Source of the DNA: Madurella fahalii
Lineage: Eukaryota; Ascomycota; Sordariomycetes; Sordariales
NCBI GenBank assembly: GCA_029876055.1
Contig: CM056875.1
Span: 5,977,001-6,041,000 of the forward strand
DNA length: 64,000 nt
Reading direction: 5' to 3'
The notes beneath the pieces are model-generated. The model saw nothing but the letters and a program-made list of their open reading frames with translations. It was not told the DNA's origin and did not search any database. The translations under genes and the position numbers were made by a program. Position 1 is the first letter of the stretch; every line of letters begins with the position of its first letter. Shown piece by piece: positions 22,888 through 34,444 of this stretch.

Positions 22888-25800
22888 ATGTCTTCCTACG
22901 ACAAGTCCCGCGCCTCCGCCAGCGGGAAGGCCTCGTCATTCTTCCACCGATCCAAGAACAAGGCCGACAAGAAAAACGCGGGCGATGACGGTCGCCACTT
23001 GGCCGCCAACAACGACAACACCTCGGGCTCTGTAAGCTCGCGCACCTCGCGCCACCAAAGAGAATCCTCAGTCATATCCATCGACCGCCCCAGCTCAGCC
23101 GAGTCTGGGATCAACATGATGGCCGGTGTCATGACAACAATTCCATACGAAAGCGTCAGCGCCGACCACCGCTCGCCCCTCCCCGTCGATTACCTCCCGC
23201 AAGGCGATCAGATGCCAGTCCGAAGAGAGCCATTGCCGCACCAGCTGAACAAGGCTACTAGCGACTTCCACCAGTATCCCAGTTTTGACCATGTCTCGAC
23301 TCCCTACCTCTCCGGGCCGCGCCCGCCACCCGGCGCGTACAACATCACGATGGCCTCCACCGGCCGCCAGGCCCAGTACCAGCAGTGGGGTCCGCCCAGG
23401 GACAGCAGCTTGGCCGGCTCCCATAGTTCGCGGTACAACTCTTACATGACCTCCGCGGGGCGCAGTTCAGCCGATAACTTGAGCGTCTTGTCAGGTAATG
23501 CAGCATCCTACTTTGAGCAAAGCGCGGCCCATTGCTCACCAAGACCAGCACAAGCAGCAACTCCCAGTGCGCCGTCCCCGACCTCGTCCTACCTTTCTCC
23601 CCACTCCCCCCGGGATGGGCACCGCTTAACGAAATTCCCCTCCGGATATCAGACGAGCGAGGGGTTCCAGTTGCCGAAGCCCGATGATGACGGCGTGATT
23701 GAGCAGATGTTCCTGGCGTTGATGCAGAAGCGGGGCTGGCACAACCTTCCAGACCAGGCCAAGCGCCAGATGGTGGCGTATCCCGCACAAAAGAAATGGA
23801 CCCTGATCTACCAGGACGCCCTTACCGAGTGGCAGGGCGAGCAGAAGCGCCGGAACACCGCCAAGGTTGGTCAATACAGCAATGTCGACCTTAGCCAGCT
23901 CCCGGACGAGGAGGGCAGCCCGGAGTGGTACGTACGCAAGGTCATGGAGAACTCTCTCGACACAAAGGGCTTTGGAAGCTTGGAGGTCAACTTGCGTACG
24001 CAGCAGATCGGTTGGGTCAAGCGCTTCATCGAATGCCAGGGCCAGGTAGCCCTGACCAATGTCCTCATGAAGCTCAACCGTCGAGGCGCCATGGGCCAGG
24101 CACAGGACGCGGGCAAGGGGGACAAGAACCTGGACCGCGAGTACGATATCGTCAAGTGTCTCAAGGCCCTGATGAACAACAAGTTCGGGGCAGATGACGC
24201 TCTGGCCCACCAGCAGGTCCTTGTGGCGCTGGCGACGTGCCTTATCTCGCCTCGGCTCACGACTCGGAAGCTCGTCAGCGAAGTCTTGACCTTCCTATGC
24301 CACTGGTCGGATGGTAAGGGGCATGTCAAGGTCATCGAGGCCATGGATGTTGCCAAGAACCAGCAGGGCGAGAACGGGCGCTTCGACGCCTGGATGCGCC
24401 TAGTCGAAGTCACGGTCGATGGCCGAGGGAAGATGGGCAGTCTGGTCGGTGCGAGCGACGAAGTGCGCAGCGGCGGCATCGGCATGGAGAACCTGCTAAT
24501 GGAATACGCTGTTGCGACGCTCATCCTGATCAACATGTTGATCGATGCCCCGGAAAAGGACCTCCAGCTGCGCGTTCATATCAGGGCGCAGTTCACAGCA
24601 TGCGGCATCAAGCGGATTTTGACCAAGATGGAGTCCTTCCAATACGAGCTTATCGACAAGCAGATCGAGCGGTTCCGGACCAACGAGGCCATCGACTATG
24701 AGGATATGCTGGAGCGGGAGAATAGCAGTATCAAGGATAGCGTGGACGGCGAAGTCAGAGACCTGAACGATCCGGTCCAGATCGTGGATGCGATCCAGCA
24801 GCGTCTGAAAGGAAGTAAGACACAGGACTACTTCATATCGGCGCTGCAACATCTGCTCCTGATAAGGGACAACGATGGCGAGGAACGCCTCCGTATGTTC
24901 CAGCTAGTCGACTCGATGCTCAGCTACGTGGCAATGGACCGGCGGTTGCCGGACATGGACCTCAAGCAAAGCCTCAACTTCACCGTCCAGAGCTTACTCG
25001 ATAAACTGCACACCGACTCGGAGGCTCGCCAGGCCTTCGATGAGGCGACCGAGTCGCGGCAGATCGCCGAGGCTGCGATGGCTGAGAGGGATGAGCTTAG
25101 GGAGAAGTTGGCGTTGGGCGCTGACGGGCTTGTTGCCAAGCTTCAAAAGCAGATCGACGAGCAGGCAAGGTTCATAGAAGCGCAACGGCGGCTGACTGAG
25201 GGGCTGAAGTCTGAGCTGGAAAGTATGCAGACGCTCAGGGCAAAGGAAGCCCAGCGGTATGAGCTGGAGACGCGAGAGCTGTACCTTATGCTTCGCGACG
25301 CCCAAGACGTGGCCGCCTCGAATGCTGCCAAAGGCAGCAAGCTGGGTGACGAAGATCCAGCGCGTATGCAGGGTATCCTGGATCGGGAGAAGCTCATGGA
25401 GCGCCTCCAGATGCAGCTCGAGCGGCAAAAGACCGTATACAAGCTGGAAGGCAGGGTCTGGGGCGAGGCCATCGGCCCATCAGACAGGCTGCGAGCCTTG
25501 CGCGAGGAAATGGATGGGTTCGGAGATTCAGGCCTCAGTGCCGGCGCTCCGCCTAGGGACTTCACCAACAGCATGCTTGGTAGTGTCCAAAGATCGACTC
25601 GCATCCCAAGAAAGCCAGTCAGTTCCCGTATCGAACAAGCCGACGATATCTTGGAAGAGGAAGCCGAAGATACCGTCGAGGATGATGAGGGCATCGTCTA
25701 CGAGAAGCCTCGGTTGGTTGAGATCAAGCGGCCCGTCATGGATCCTAAACAAGCCGCCGGTATGTTCAACGAACTACAAGACAAGGTTAAGAGATTCGAC

Positions 25801-28370
25801 GCGAGCGATTCGGAAGGAGAAGGCGTTACAACCGGCCCATCACATCCGAGCCTGGAATCGCAGTTCCCCGTCACTCCCAGCGACACCGAGCCTCCCAAGA
25901 TCAAAGTTACCGACACCAGTCCCCGTGTACCCGCTCCAACAACCGCGGGCGGGCCCCCACCCCCTCCTCCGCCTCCACCATTACCGGGATACATCCCTGG
26001 TGCCCCGCCCCCTGTGGCCCCCTCGGCTCCCGGCCAAGTCCCAGGCGGCCCTCCTCCACCCCCTCCACCACCGCCTCCTCCTCTGCCTGGCAAGCTCCCG
26101 GGTGCCCCGCCTCCGGCTACGGGCGGACCTCCGCCGCCTCCGCCGCCACCACCGCCTCCGATGCCCGGCAAACTTTCCGGTGCACCTCCGCCGCCCCCTC
26201 CGCCCCCTCCTTTGCCCGGCGCCAAAGGCATGCCGCCGCCTCCGCCCCCGCCAATGCCCGGACCGGGTGCAATGTCAGGTCACTTCTTATCCAGGCAACA
26301 GGATTTCACCCAGGCACCGTCCCTCGGCCTGTCCATTGCTCGACCTAAGAAGAAGCTCAAGGCTCTCCACTGGGAGAAAGTCGACTCCCCGGTTGCCACC
26401 CACTGGGCTGCGCACACGCCATCGGCAGAGGAGAGAGAGGAGAAGTATCTAGAGCTTAGTCGGAAGGGTATCCTTGACGAGGTGGAAAAGCTGTTCATGG
26501 CAAAGGAGATCAAGCAGATCGGCCAAGGGACAGCCAAGAAGGACGACAAGAAGCAGATCATCTCGAACGATCTGCGGAAAGCCTTCGGTAAGCCCCTCGC
26601 CGCACAGCCAAAGGTCAAGATGACAAGACAAGTACTAATCCTTGAGCAGAAATTGCCCTTGCCAAATATTCGCAGTATTCCGTTGAAAAGGTCGTACAGA
26701 TGATTATTCACTGTGACAAGGAAGTACTCGACAACCCCGTGGTTATGGATTTCTTGCAGAAGGAGGAGATCTGCAATATCCCTGATAACACAGCCAAGCT
26801 CATGGCGCCGTATAGCAAGGACTGGACAGGCCCCGAAGCCAACAAAGAAAACCGGGAACAAGACCCGTCCGAGCTCACCAGGCAGGACCAAATCTATCTA
26901 CAGACGGCGTTTGAGCTGCATCACTACTGGAAGAGCAGGATGCGGGCGCTCGCATTGACGCGCAGCTTCGAGGCCGACTATGATGAGATCACGGAGAAGA
27001 TGCGTCAGGTTGTCAACGTATCCGAGTCGCTTCGGGATTCGGTCTCGTTGATGAACATTCTCGGCCTTATTTTGGATATCGGCAACTACATGAACGATGC
27101 GAACAAACAGGCCCGCGGCTTCAAGCTCTCTTCACTTGCGAGGCTGGGCATGGTCAAGGACGACAAGAACCAGTCCACGCTGGCCGATCTCGTGGAGCGC
27201 ATCGTCCGCCACCAGTATCCGGAATGGGGTAACTTCGCCGACGATATTGCCGGTGTCTTGACGGCTCAAAAAATCAACATTGAGCAACTGCAGGCGGACG
27301 CAAAGAAGTACATTGACAACGTCCGCAACGTACAGATGTCGCTTGATTCAGGCAACCTGGCCGACCCCAAGAAATTCCACCCGCAGGATCGCGTGGCGCA
27401 GGTCGTGCAGCGCTGCATGAAGGACGCGCGCCGGAAAGCAGAGCAAATGCAGGTGTACCTGGAGGAAATGGTACGCACATACAACGATATTATGGCCTTT
27501 TACGGCGAAGACCCTACCGACGAGAACGCGCGGCGCGACTTCTTCTCCAAACTGGCGCTGTTCATCACCGATTGGAAGAAATCGCACACCAAGAACGTGC
27601 AGCTCGAAGAGCAGAGAAGGAAGAACGAGGCGTCGATGAAGCGCAAGAACGCGCTCAAGGCGGCCCAGGCCACCGAGGGCATGCCCGTCAGCCCGACGAG
27701 CACGGGCGCCATGGATAGCCTGCTCGAGAAGCTGCGCGCCGCAGCGCCCCAGGCGAGAGATCAGAGAGATAGGCGTCGGCGCGCCCGGCTCAAGGACCGC
27801 CATCAGGTACGCATTGCGTCAGGGCAGAAGATGCCCGATCTCGGCTCGGAGGCGTCGACACAGGGCCAGGCCCAGAGCGAGGCCGGCGGGTTGCAGCTTG
27901 ATCAGAACCCCGGGTCCGAGGTTACCGATGAGGATGGGAAGACGTCCAAGACGGACTTGTTGAGCCCGACTGCTGCAAAAGATGCTGATGCTGCCGCCGC
28001 CGCCGCCGCCGCTGCTGGTGCCGGCGGGGAGGAAGACGATGTCGCACAGCGGGCGGCGTTGCTATTGCAGGGCATGCGCAGCGGCGCGGACGGGACGGAC
28101 GATCCGGCGGATGCCGAGAAGCGGGAGAATTTGAGGAGATCGAGGCGGCAGACGGCGGACGAGGAAAGACGGATGAGGAGGCGGAGGAGGGAGATGGCGC
28201 AGTCGAGCGCTAGCAATGGAGATGTGAGCGGCAAGGAGGATGGCCCTGGTGGTGGTGGTGCAGAAGTGCCGCCTACGCCGAGTGCCGAGGAGTTTGCAGC
28301 TGCTGTGGCGGCCGCGGGGGTCGAGGCGGTGTCACCAACCGCCGGAGAGAATGTGAATGGGGCAAGTTGA
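22888..28370 (+). CDS. BNI1: Diaphanous-related formin (BNI1/SepA type)
   Basis: Nucleates and elongates unbranched actin for polarity, septation and hyphal tip growth. Two exons, 22888-26587 and 26650-28370, joined across a 62-nt GT-AG intron in phase 1 to 1806 residues. Order: Ser-rich N-terminus; Rho-GTPase-binding/FH3 region from ~267 (RGWHNLPDQAKRQMVAYPAQ) to ~740; coiled coil ~720-860; FH1 with several polyproline runs separated by Gly/Ala (~1020-1130); FH2 beginning KKKLKALHWEKV (~1151) with the LDIGNYMNDANKQARGFKL lasso/knob signature (~1375-1393); C-terminal DAD (MDSLLEKLRAA ~1587, then RRRRARLKDR). The intron interrupts FH2. Start is ATG 22888 (MSSYDKSRAS) rather than the in-frame one at 22786, which lacks conserved character. 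Ala- and Gly-rich tail follows DAD. An additional small intron near 23490 cannot be excluded. Confidence 0.95.
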
Positions 28371-29280
28371 TGATGTTGTGCGCTGTTGGGGTCCTGGTCG
28401 TCGTCGTCTGTCGCGTTGGCTGTGGGAGTTAAGGAGAAGTATACCCAGAGCATATAAAGTACGTAATGTCTACTTGGACTCCGTTTGACTGGATCAATGG
28501 TGCCGCTGCAGGTGCTCTGGGAGTGAGGAAAGAGGAGTACATAGTTTTTTGACTAGCGTGTCTGTTTGGAGGGAGGTTACTATGTAGTGACGGAAGGATA
28601 CAGTTGTTAGGAGGCGGTCTTAGCCATAAGTTTAACCTTGTCAGTGGACACTCCTCCAATCTGAAAGCTGAGCATACCTCGCGCGGATATTTACATATGA
28701 GGATGCACAATGCTGGTCCCAATTGACGTTCTCGGAAGGATTCTAGACGTGTTCCAAACCTGTCCCGCTTGTCCTACCCTTTGTTCGGCCTGTCAGGGGT
28801 TGACCTATGTGTGAGGGGCAAACGACGGTCCTGGGTCCATTGCCAAGGAGGGACTCACCGTCTTGTGGATCGTCACCTACATGATGATTGCACGCGGGGG
28901 GGGCATCGGCTGAGTAGCTTTAGCGGCTCTCCAACCATGCTGCAATTAGCCGCGAGCATCATTTCCCCTCCCCTGCATGGTGAGGGGAGACGAGCCCCAG
29001 GAGGAATAGTTAACCCCTCATCCAAGGCGATATCTTCCAGCCCGCCGGCTCCACCATGTGGTGCGAGTTCGGGTTGATGGTCCCCGCGAGACGGGGAATT
29101 AGGGGATTGGCTGTGAGTATGGACTATGGCTATATCAAAGCGTTGTTTCTGATTATCATCCCGCCTGTCCGTTCTCATGTCCGCTTCATGATATAATCTC
29201 TCTCAACTTACTTCCCACTGTCCATTGAAGTGCATCGTGACCTGCCCAAGTAGTACTAGAATCCAGCACTTACATCCACC
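28371..29280. promoter_or_regulatory. Intergenic: formin 3' flank and DUF2264 gene promoter
   Basis: About 0.9 kb between two genes on the same strand. Small overlapping open frames only; nothing structured recognised. Confidence 0.6.
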
Positions 29281-31649
29281 ATGGCCGAACCCATCAAAAA
29301 CGGCCTCGTCCTCGGTTACGCCTCGCCGAGGCACCCCTTCTCAACCGTCCGCCTCACGGACCGCGCGTCGGTGCAGGAGCTCCTCGGCACCCTGCTGGAC
29401 CCCCTCGAGCCCTTCTTCTCCCCGCTCAAGGCGCGCGTGCGCTGCCCGGGAGCGACGGCGGTGCGCTTCGACCAGACGGCTTCCGAGGTCGAGGGCATCT
29501 GCCGCCCACTCTGGGGCCTGGCGTGTCTGCTGGCCGGCGGCGGGAGCTATCGCGGCACGCAGTGGTGGATCGACGGCATCCGCGCGGGGACAGACCCCGA
29601 GGGGCCGGAGTACTGGGGCTATCCGAGAGACAATGACCAGCGCATGGTCGAGATGTGCCCGCTGGGCTTCGCGCTCGCAGTGGCGCCGCAGATTTGGGAG
29701 GGGTTAAATAGCCAGGAGCGGCGCAATGTAGAGGCGTGGTTGGGAAATTCGATTAATGAGAAGAAGTAAGTCTCCAGTCATGGACCTAAACCCATGATTA
29801 GCGTGTAAGACGACTCTGGGTAGAAACTAATCGGTGACGGAACAGCATGCCGAATACAAATTGGCTCTGGTTCCGGGTCTTTGCGAACCTGGGGCTGAAG
29901 AAGAACGGCGGCAAGTTTTCGCAGGAGAGGTTAGACGCTGATATTGAGCATCTCAATACCTTTTACCGCGGGGATGGATGGTCGAATGATGGGCCGGAGG
30001 AGATCCATCGTCAGTTTGCCCCTTTAACCCTCTGTAGGTGTCACTGTGGTTGACCTTAGGACGCAGAGATGGACTACTACTCGTCAAGCTTTGCCATTCA
30101 CTTCCTCCAGCTACTCTATGCCAAGCTGGCTGGGGAGGATGAACCAGCCCGCGCGACAGAGTTCAAGAAGCGGGCTCAGATGGCGGCGCTCGATCTGGCG
30201 CACTACTACGATGAAGATGGTAAGGGAATCTCCCAGTTGGAAATGGGCGAGAGCTGACTCCTCCAGGGAGAGCCATTCCCTTTGGCCGCAGCGTGGGCTA
30301 CCGCTTCGCCATGGTCTCGTTCTGGGGCGCTCTTGCATATGCCGACATCGAGCTGCCGGCCCCCCTGACTTGGGGCATGGTCAAGGGCATCGTTATGCGC
30401 CATCTGAGATGGTGGCAGACACAGCACGACATGTGGAGCTCAAGCGGCACCCTGACGATCGGGTACTCGTACCCGAACATGTATGTAAGTAGAAGTCCCA
30501 TTACAAGAACCTCATGAAAAATATCTCACAACAGCAATAGATGGCCGAGAATTACAACAGCCCGGGGAGCCCGGTAAGTCTTGCCTCTTACATATGCAGG
30601 TTTTCCTGAATGTCACTTACATCTCTCCAGTACTGGGCCTGCTTGGCCTTCATCTGCCTCGCCGTGCCTGAGACGCACCCGTTCTGGACCTCCACGGAGG
30701 AAAACCACTGGGATGTGATCCCTAAGATCAAGCCTCTCAAGCACCCAGGCCACATAATGAGGTACCTGCTCCCCTCCTCAGTATCATCATTCCCTCTAAC
30801 AAGAAGAAATTTAGCAACCTCGGAGGGCACTGCATGCTCCTTTCCTCAGGACAAGCCTGCTCCTACCCCATGAAAGGCACCCACGCCAAGTACGGCGCCT
30901 TCGCCTACTCTTCAGCATACGCCTACTCCGTGCCACCCGGTCTATACACCCTCGAGCAATACGCGCTGGCCTCGCAGCTGGGCCTCTCCGACGACGGCGG
31001 CGAATTCTGGAAAGCCCGGCGCCTCTCCAAATCCACCCTAGAAACCCGCTCGGACGACGAAACCCCGGTCCTCGTATCCCTCTGGTCCCCCTTCCCAGAC
31101 GTGCACATCAAGACGTACCTCGTCCCACCCACCCCATCCCACCCCAACTGGCATATCCGCGCACACCGAATTCACGCGCAGGGACGCGAGGTCATGACGG
31201 CCGACGGCAGCTTCGCCATCTGCAACGAGCGCCGCGCCGACAGGCGCTACCTGGACTACCCGTACGACCCGGTCCGGTGCGAGGGCACCTCGCCCAAGCT
31301 GATCGGCAACTACGACCTGGCGACGCCCGAGGGGTGGGCGAGCGGCAGAGAGGGGTCGTTCGCCGTGTCCAAGGCCGGGGCGGTGGGGATCCGGGCGCTC
31401 GAGGAGCGCGACGCCGGGCGGACGGCCATGCTGGTCAACGCGGACCCCAACTCGAACCTGGTGGAGAGCAGGACGACGATTCCGACGCTGCAGGGGACGG
31501 TGAAGAAGGGCGAGACGGTCTGGTACGTGACGGGGATTTACGCGAAGCCGAGTGGGGATGGGGTGAGGAAGGAGGAGTATCTGAGCGGGTGGGACAAGGC
31601 GCCTGAGGTCCCCGGTTGGTTGAGGGAGGAGATTGCCGGGGAGAAGTGA
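29281..31649 (+). CDS. DUF2264 family protein
   Basis: Seven exons: 29281-29765, 29846-30009, 30067-30219, 30267-30484, 30541-30573, 30631-30761, 30815-31649, together 672 residues with no frame conflict. Family-typical stretches: AVRFDQTASEVEGICRPLWG (~60-79), the W-rich NTNWLWFRVFANLGLKKNG (~165), DGWSNDGPEE, QMDYYSSSFAIHFLQLLYAK (~217-236), and MAENYNSPGSPYW assembled from three exons (~341-353). DUF2264 proteins are predicted alpha/alpha-barrels and some relatives are carbohydrate-active, but the substrate here is unknown. There is no signal peptide, so a cytosolic role is likely. Start is ATG 29281 in a strong CACC context. Introns are 47-80 nt; exon 5 is only 33 nt. Confidence 0.88.
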
Positions 31650-31757
31650 GGGGATGATGGTGGTGTCGACGCGGCAGGTATCATGTTTTGTGGTTTTCTA
31701 TCATTTTTTTTTTTCCCCATGGGAATAATGCGAACGAGATGAATATGCGGAAATTAT

Positions 31758-32187
31758 ATGCCCTCTTGGCTCAAGTCGTTGAACGAGCCCTGTATGTTTG
31801 TATGCAGTGCCAATGCCCGTTTTGTTGAAAAACCCGAATCTGATTCCCCTATTTCCTTCAACCTCCTCCTCTTCGACGGCCAACAAGCCCAACAATCCGA
31901 CATCAGGGCTGGGGTACCACAGGGCTCATCCTTATCCCCTATTCTCTTTATCCTCTATATAGCCTCGCTGTATAATGTTTTGAAGGAAAAACACCCTAAA
32001 ATCGGCTTAGTGGGCTTTGCCGATGATACGAATCCCCTGGCCTTTGGAAAGAGCCCAAAGATCAACTGCTGGCAACTAGAGAGAGCCTGGACTACCTACG
32101 TACGGTAGGCGAAGGCCCATAGTATGGAATTCAGCCCGGCTAAGAGCGAAGCTGAATCGAAGAAATCCCCAAGCAAGTCAATTTAGA
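31758..32187 (+). pseudogene. Non-LTR (LINE-type) reverse transcriptase relic
   Basis: A short piece of a reverse-transcriptase palm domain. Readable motifs are AGVPQGSSLSPILFILYIA (RT block 4) and VGFADDTN (catalytic FADD, block 5), as in Tad1-like fungal LINEs. The frame hits a TAG at about 32107-32109 in the expected RT context, then stays open for another ~25 codons (AKAHSMEFSPAKSE) to a TAG at 32185. TGG-to-TAG is the change expected from RIP. Neither the 5' ORF, endonuclease, RNase H nor a poly(A) end is visible, so this is a dead fragment. The upstream limit is uncertain. Confidence 0.8.
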
Positions 32188-32891
32188 TATCTACGTCTAA
32201 CCGCCAACTGAAAAACCACTTGAAGTCCATTGCATCAACTCGCCCCTTCTCACATACATATCTCCTCCCCACTTTCACAATTCGTAGTTCCTCAGACAAT
32301 TCGCGGCAAAGATATTGCTGGTGCCATCGGTGTGAATTCTGAGCGTACCCCGGGCGTCTTGTTTCGCTGAGAAACCTCTGAACTGCGTAGTCAACTGGAA
32401 GTTGCTCTCCGGGAGGAAGGCTCTTTATATGTTCCATGAAATTACTCAACTTCTCTTCTGTGGGCGGCCAAACTCCGTTCTTTGGCTTGTGTTCTTTGTT
32501 CCTCTTCCTCTATGTGCCTTCTCCAGCACCGCTCGCAGAACGAAGTGAAGTCGTATGATCGTGTACCCTTCCGGTCATAAGTCAGTTTTGCAGACTGATG
32601 CACAGTGGAGTTGGTTTTGCAGATGTCGTAGAGAGGATTCCTTCTGATTTCCCTGCATTCGCTGCAATCGCAAGGGCCGCCAAAGTCGCAGCTGCTACTA
32701 TATATTGCATTGGCGTGAAACGACCTGGCAATGATGTTGGGTCGGTGTATGACCGTAGGCGTCTTGTCTCGCTGGAGTACTGATGGAGTAGCCCAGCTCC
32801 CCGCGAAAAAAAACGGATGCTTTCTCTTGTTCCCGTAGTGGCAGTTGAAACGCTCCACGCCTTGCAATGGCTCTGCCACCACTTCCAACAC
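32183..32891 (-). pseudogene. Unrecognised cysteine-rich gene, frame broken
   Basis: Family not recognised. One frame (32891-32442) encodes a Cys cluster CDCSECREIRRNPLYDICK and, 20 residues later, TSFCERCWRRH, spacing that suggests a bound zinc. The frame then ends at a TAA. The next frame, overlapping it, reads KPKNGVWPPTEEKLSNFMEH and continues open to 32183 with a convincing C-terminus (basic, aromatic, ending near FKWFFSW). The two halves probably belong together, so a one-base shift lies around 32480-32510. A GT-AG intron (GTACAC donor near 32566, ATAG acceptor near 32510) is possible but would remove the second Cys pair. No 5' ATG is present in the first frame, so an upstream exon is missing or lost. 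Confidence 0.5.
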
Positions 32892-33411
32892 CCCTTCGGA
32901 GTAACAAGTGAGCCATCGAAGATTCGGGGGGTTGCTCGAAGGAAGGCCGCTGTTCTAAAGGGTGTTAAAGGGTGGCAAGCAGCCACTTTCAGAGATGCTT
33001 TCTGGAGATGGCACCTCGGAGGGACGCAGATGAGATCCTTCGCGAAGCCTGGAAGGACCCAAACGTGGTGATGGATGGCGCTGTGCGCGATGCTGAGACT
33101 TGGAGCTACGAACTCCCAGCTTGAGTGGACTGGTGATCGCGAGCTGGTACGAGCAGGCACCGCGACAGCAACTGGTCGCGTGGACCTGGAGGGGTACGCG
33201 GCAACACTGGTGAGGAGCTCCATGTTGCCCGCAAATAAACCTCAGAATACCACAGCCAAACGATTGGGAATGTCCAACCAGTCATGGCGGCAAACATGGA
33301 AGAGCGCTCGCCATTGGCAGCAGCCACACCAATCGGCGCATCATGAACTAACTGCATAGAAAGAGAAAGAATCCTCAGCATTAGAATAGACACCTCAGGC
33401 AACAGCGTACA
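32892..33411. other. Unassigned stretch in accessory island
   Basis: No complete gene. On the plus strand an open piece starting at ATG 33008 (MAPRRDADEILREAWKDPNV) runs 38 codons to a stop at about 33122 and looks protein-like, possibly the 3' end of a decayed gene, but I cannot connect it to upstream exons. Confidence 0.35.
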
Positions 33412-33969
33412 ATGCACGTCTTCTCTTTCCTCTTTCCCAAATCTCTCTTTTCTAAACCAATCATCCCCTTAAAGCCAGGTAAAAGCTCAAAGGTGGCCGA
33501 CAATATGATCTTTTGCAAAGCTTGTCAGCGCGACTTCAAAACCGAGACTAGCCTTTTGCAACACCGTCGGACGTCGAGACGGCACGTTGATGACTGCCTC
33601 CGATGCGACAAACAATTCACATCCGCGTCGGCGAGAGAGCAGCATAGGCGTAGTTCACGCAACCATTACATCTGCTACCCGTGCGATTCTGATTTCTCTT
33701 CCCAAGATGATCTAGACCAGCACGATATAGCTGAGCATAATATGTGCGAAACGTGTCGGTTGTATTTTGGGTTTCCATCCAGCTTAAAAAATGCATGCTC
33801 ACTCAGTCCAAACCGATATATGTGCAACCGGGTCAGCAGCTAATTAATATCTGGGCAGCACCTAACGACTCATGCTAAACGGGACATTGGATCTCCTGGC
33901 TGCTTCACGCCCAACGATGACGCATCGTTCCAAGATGAATTTTCCCGCCTCGCGTTATCCCAGAAATGA
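33412..33969 (+). CDS. C2H2 zinc-finger protein with GC-AG intron (short, probably truncated)
   Basis: Two exons, 33412-33792 and 33859-33969, 163 residues. Fingers: FCKACQRDF...H(6)H (~33-54), CLRCDKQF...H(6)H, CYPCDSDF...H(3-4)H, and CETCRLYFGFPSSLKN | HLTTH. The fourth finger is cut by the intron: exon 1 supplies C-x2-C-x12 and exon 2 supplies H-x3-H exactly, in phase 0. The donor is GC (GCATGC) and the acceptor GGGCAG, with CTAATTAAT upstream. Read through without splicing, the frame stops 16 codons later. A following PGC suggests a fifth finger that has lost its first Cys (SPGC), and the protein ends soon after. ATG 33505 is an alternative start nearer the first finger. Target unknown. 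Confidence 0.65.
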
Positions 33970-34063
33970 GTCCCTGGTTCCCGGCAATACTCTCAGCAAC
34001 GTACTATTGCGATGCGCGTGGAATTGAAGTCGCATTACTTTTCTCCATCGCAACCGCTAGGCG

Positions 34064-34444
34064 ATGCACAAGGAACTCACCAAAGAAGACAAACTCAAGT
34101 GTTATCAAGACCTATGCTGCAAAGTCGGTTTACCTCCGGGCGAGTCTGTTACAGAATGCCGGGCGCGCCTGAAGAACACGTATATCAATATTGTGGATCT
34201 GATTTACGCGCGACGGACGGGCACCCAGGTCAAGGTATGGGATGATTTTGAGGCGTTCCGCAACTGCACGCTTCAAGATGAGCACAGAATTGATAGGAAC
34301 GAGGCAAAGAAGGATGGGGGATACCTGGCATCTCTGCTGCAGCACCTCTATAACCCGCGGAGAAAGGGAAGAAGAGGTGAGAAAACGAATGGCTTCAGCT
34401 CCAAAGTGGCTTCAGGGCGGGTGATCAAGAAAAGCCAAGAATAA
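34064..34444 (+). CDS. Conserved-looking small protein, function unknown
   Basis: Not recognised as a named family. A single-exon frame of 126 residues from ATG 34064 (MHKELTKEDKLKCYQDLCCK) is Lys/Arg/Asp-rich, predicted helical, and has the composition of a real protein: VDLIYARRTGTQVKVWDDFE (~45-64) and EAKKDGGYLASLLQHLYN. I have the impression of similar short proteins repeated in Sordariomycete genomes, usually beside transposon relics, but cannot verify this. No signal peptide, membrane segment or catalytic motif. A missing 5' exon is possible. Confidence 0.5.
   Translation: MHKELTKEDKLKCYQDLCCKVGLPPGESVTECRARLKNTYINIVDLIYARRTGTQVKVWDDFEAFRNCTLQDEHRIDRNEAKKDGGYLASLLQHLYNPRRKGRRGEKTNGFSSKVASGRVIKKSQE

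Noticed and set aside
25948..26260. Dense CCTCC/CCGCC repeats
   Set aside because: They encode the formin FH1 polyproline tracts, not a separate repeat element or CRISPR array.
25259..26452. 397-codon plus-strand open frame
   Set aside because: Lies inside the formin in another frame, over the FH1 repeats; the formin frame has the conserved domains.
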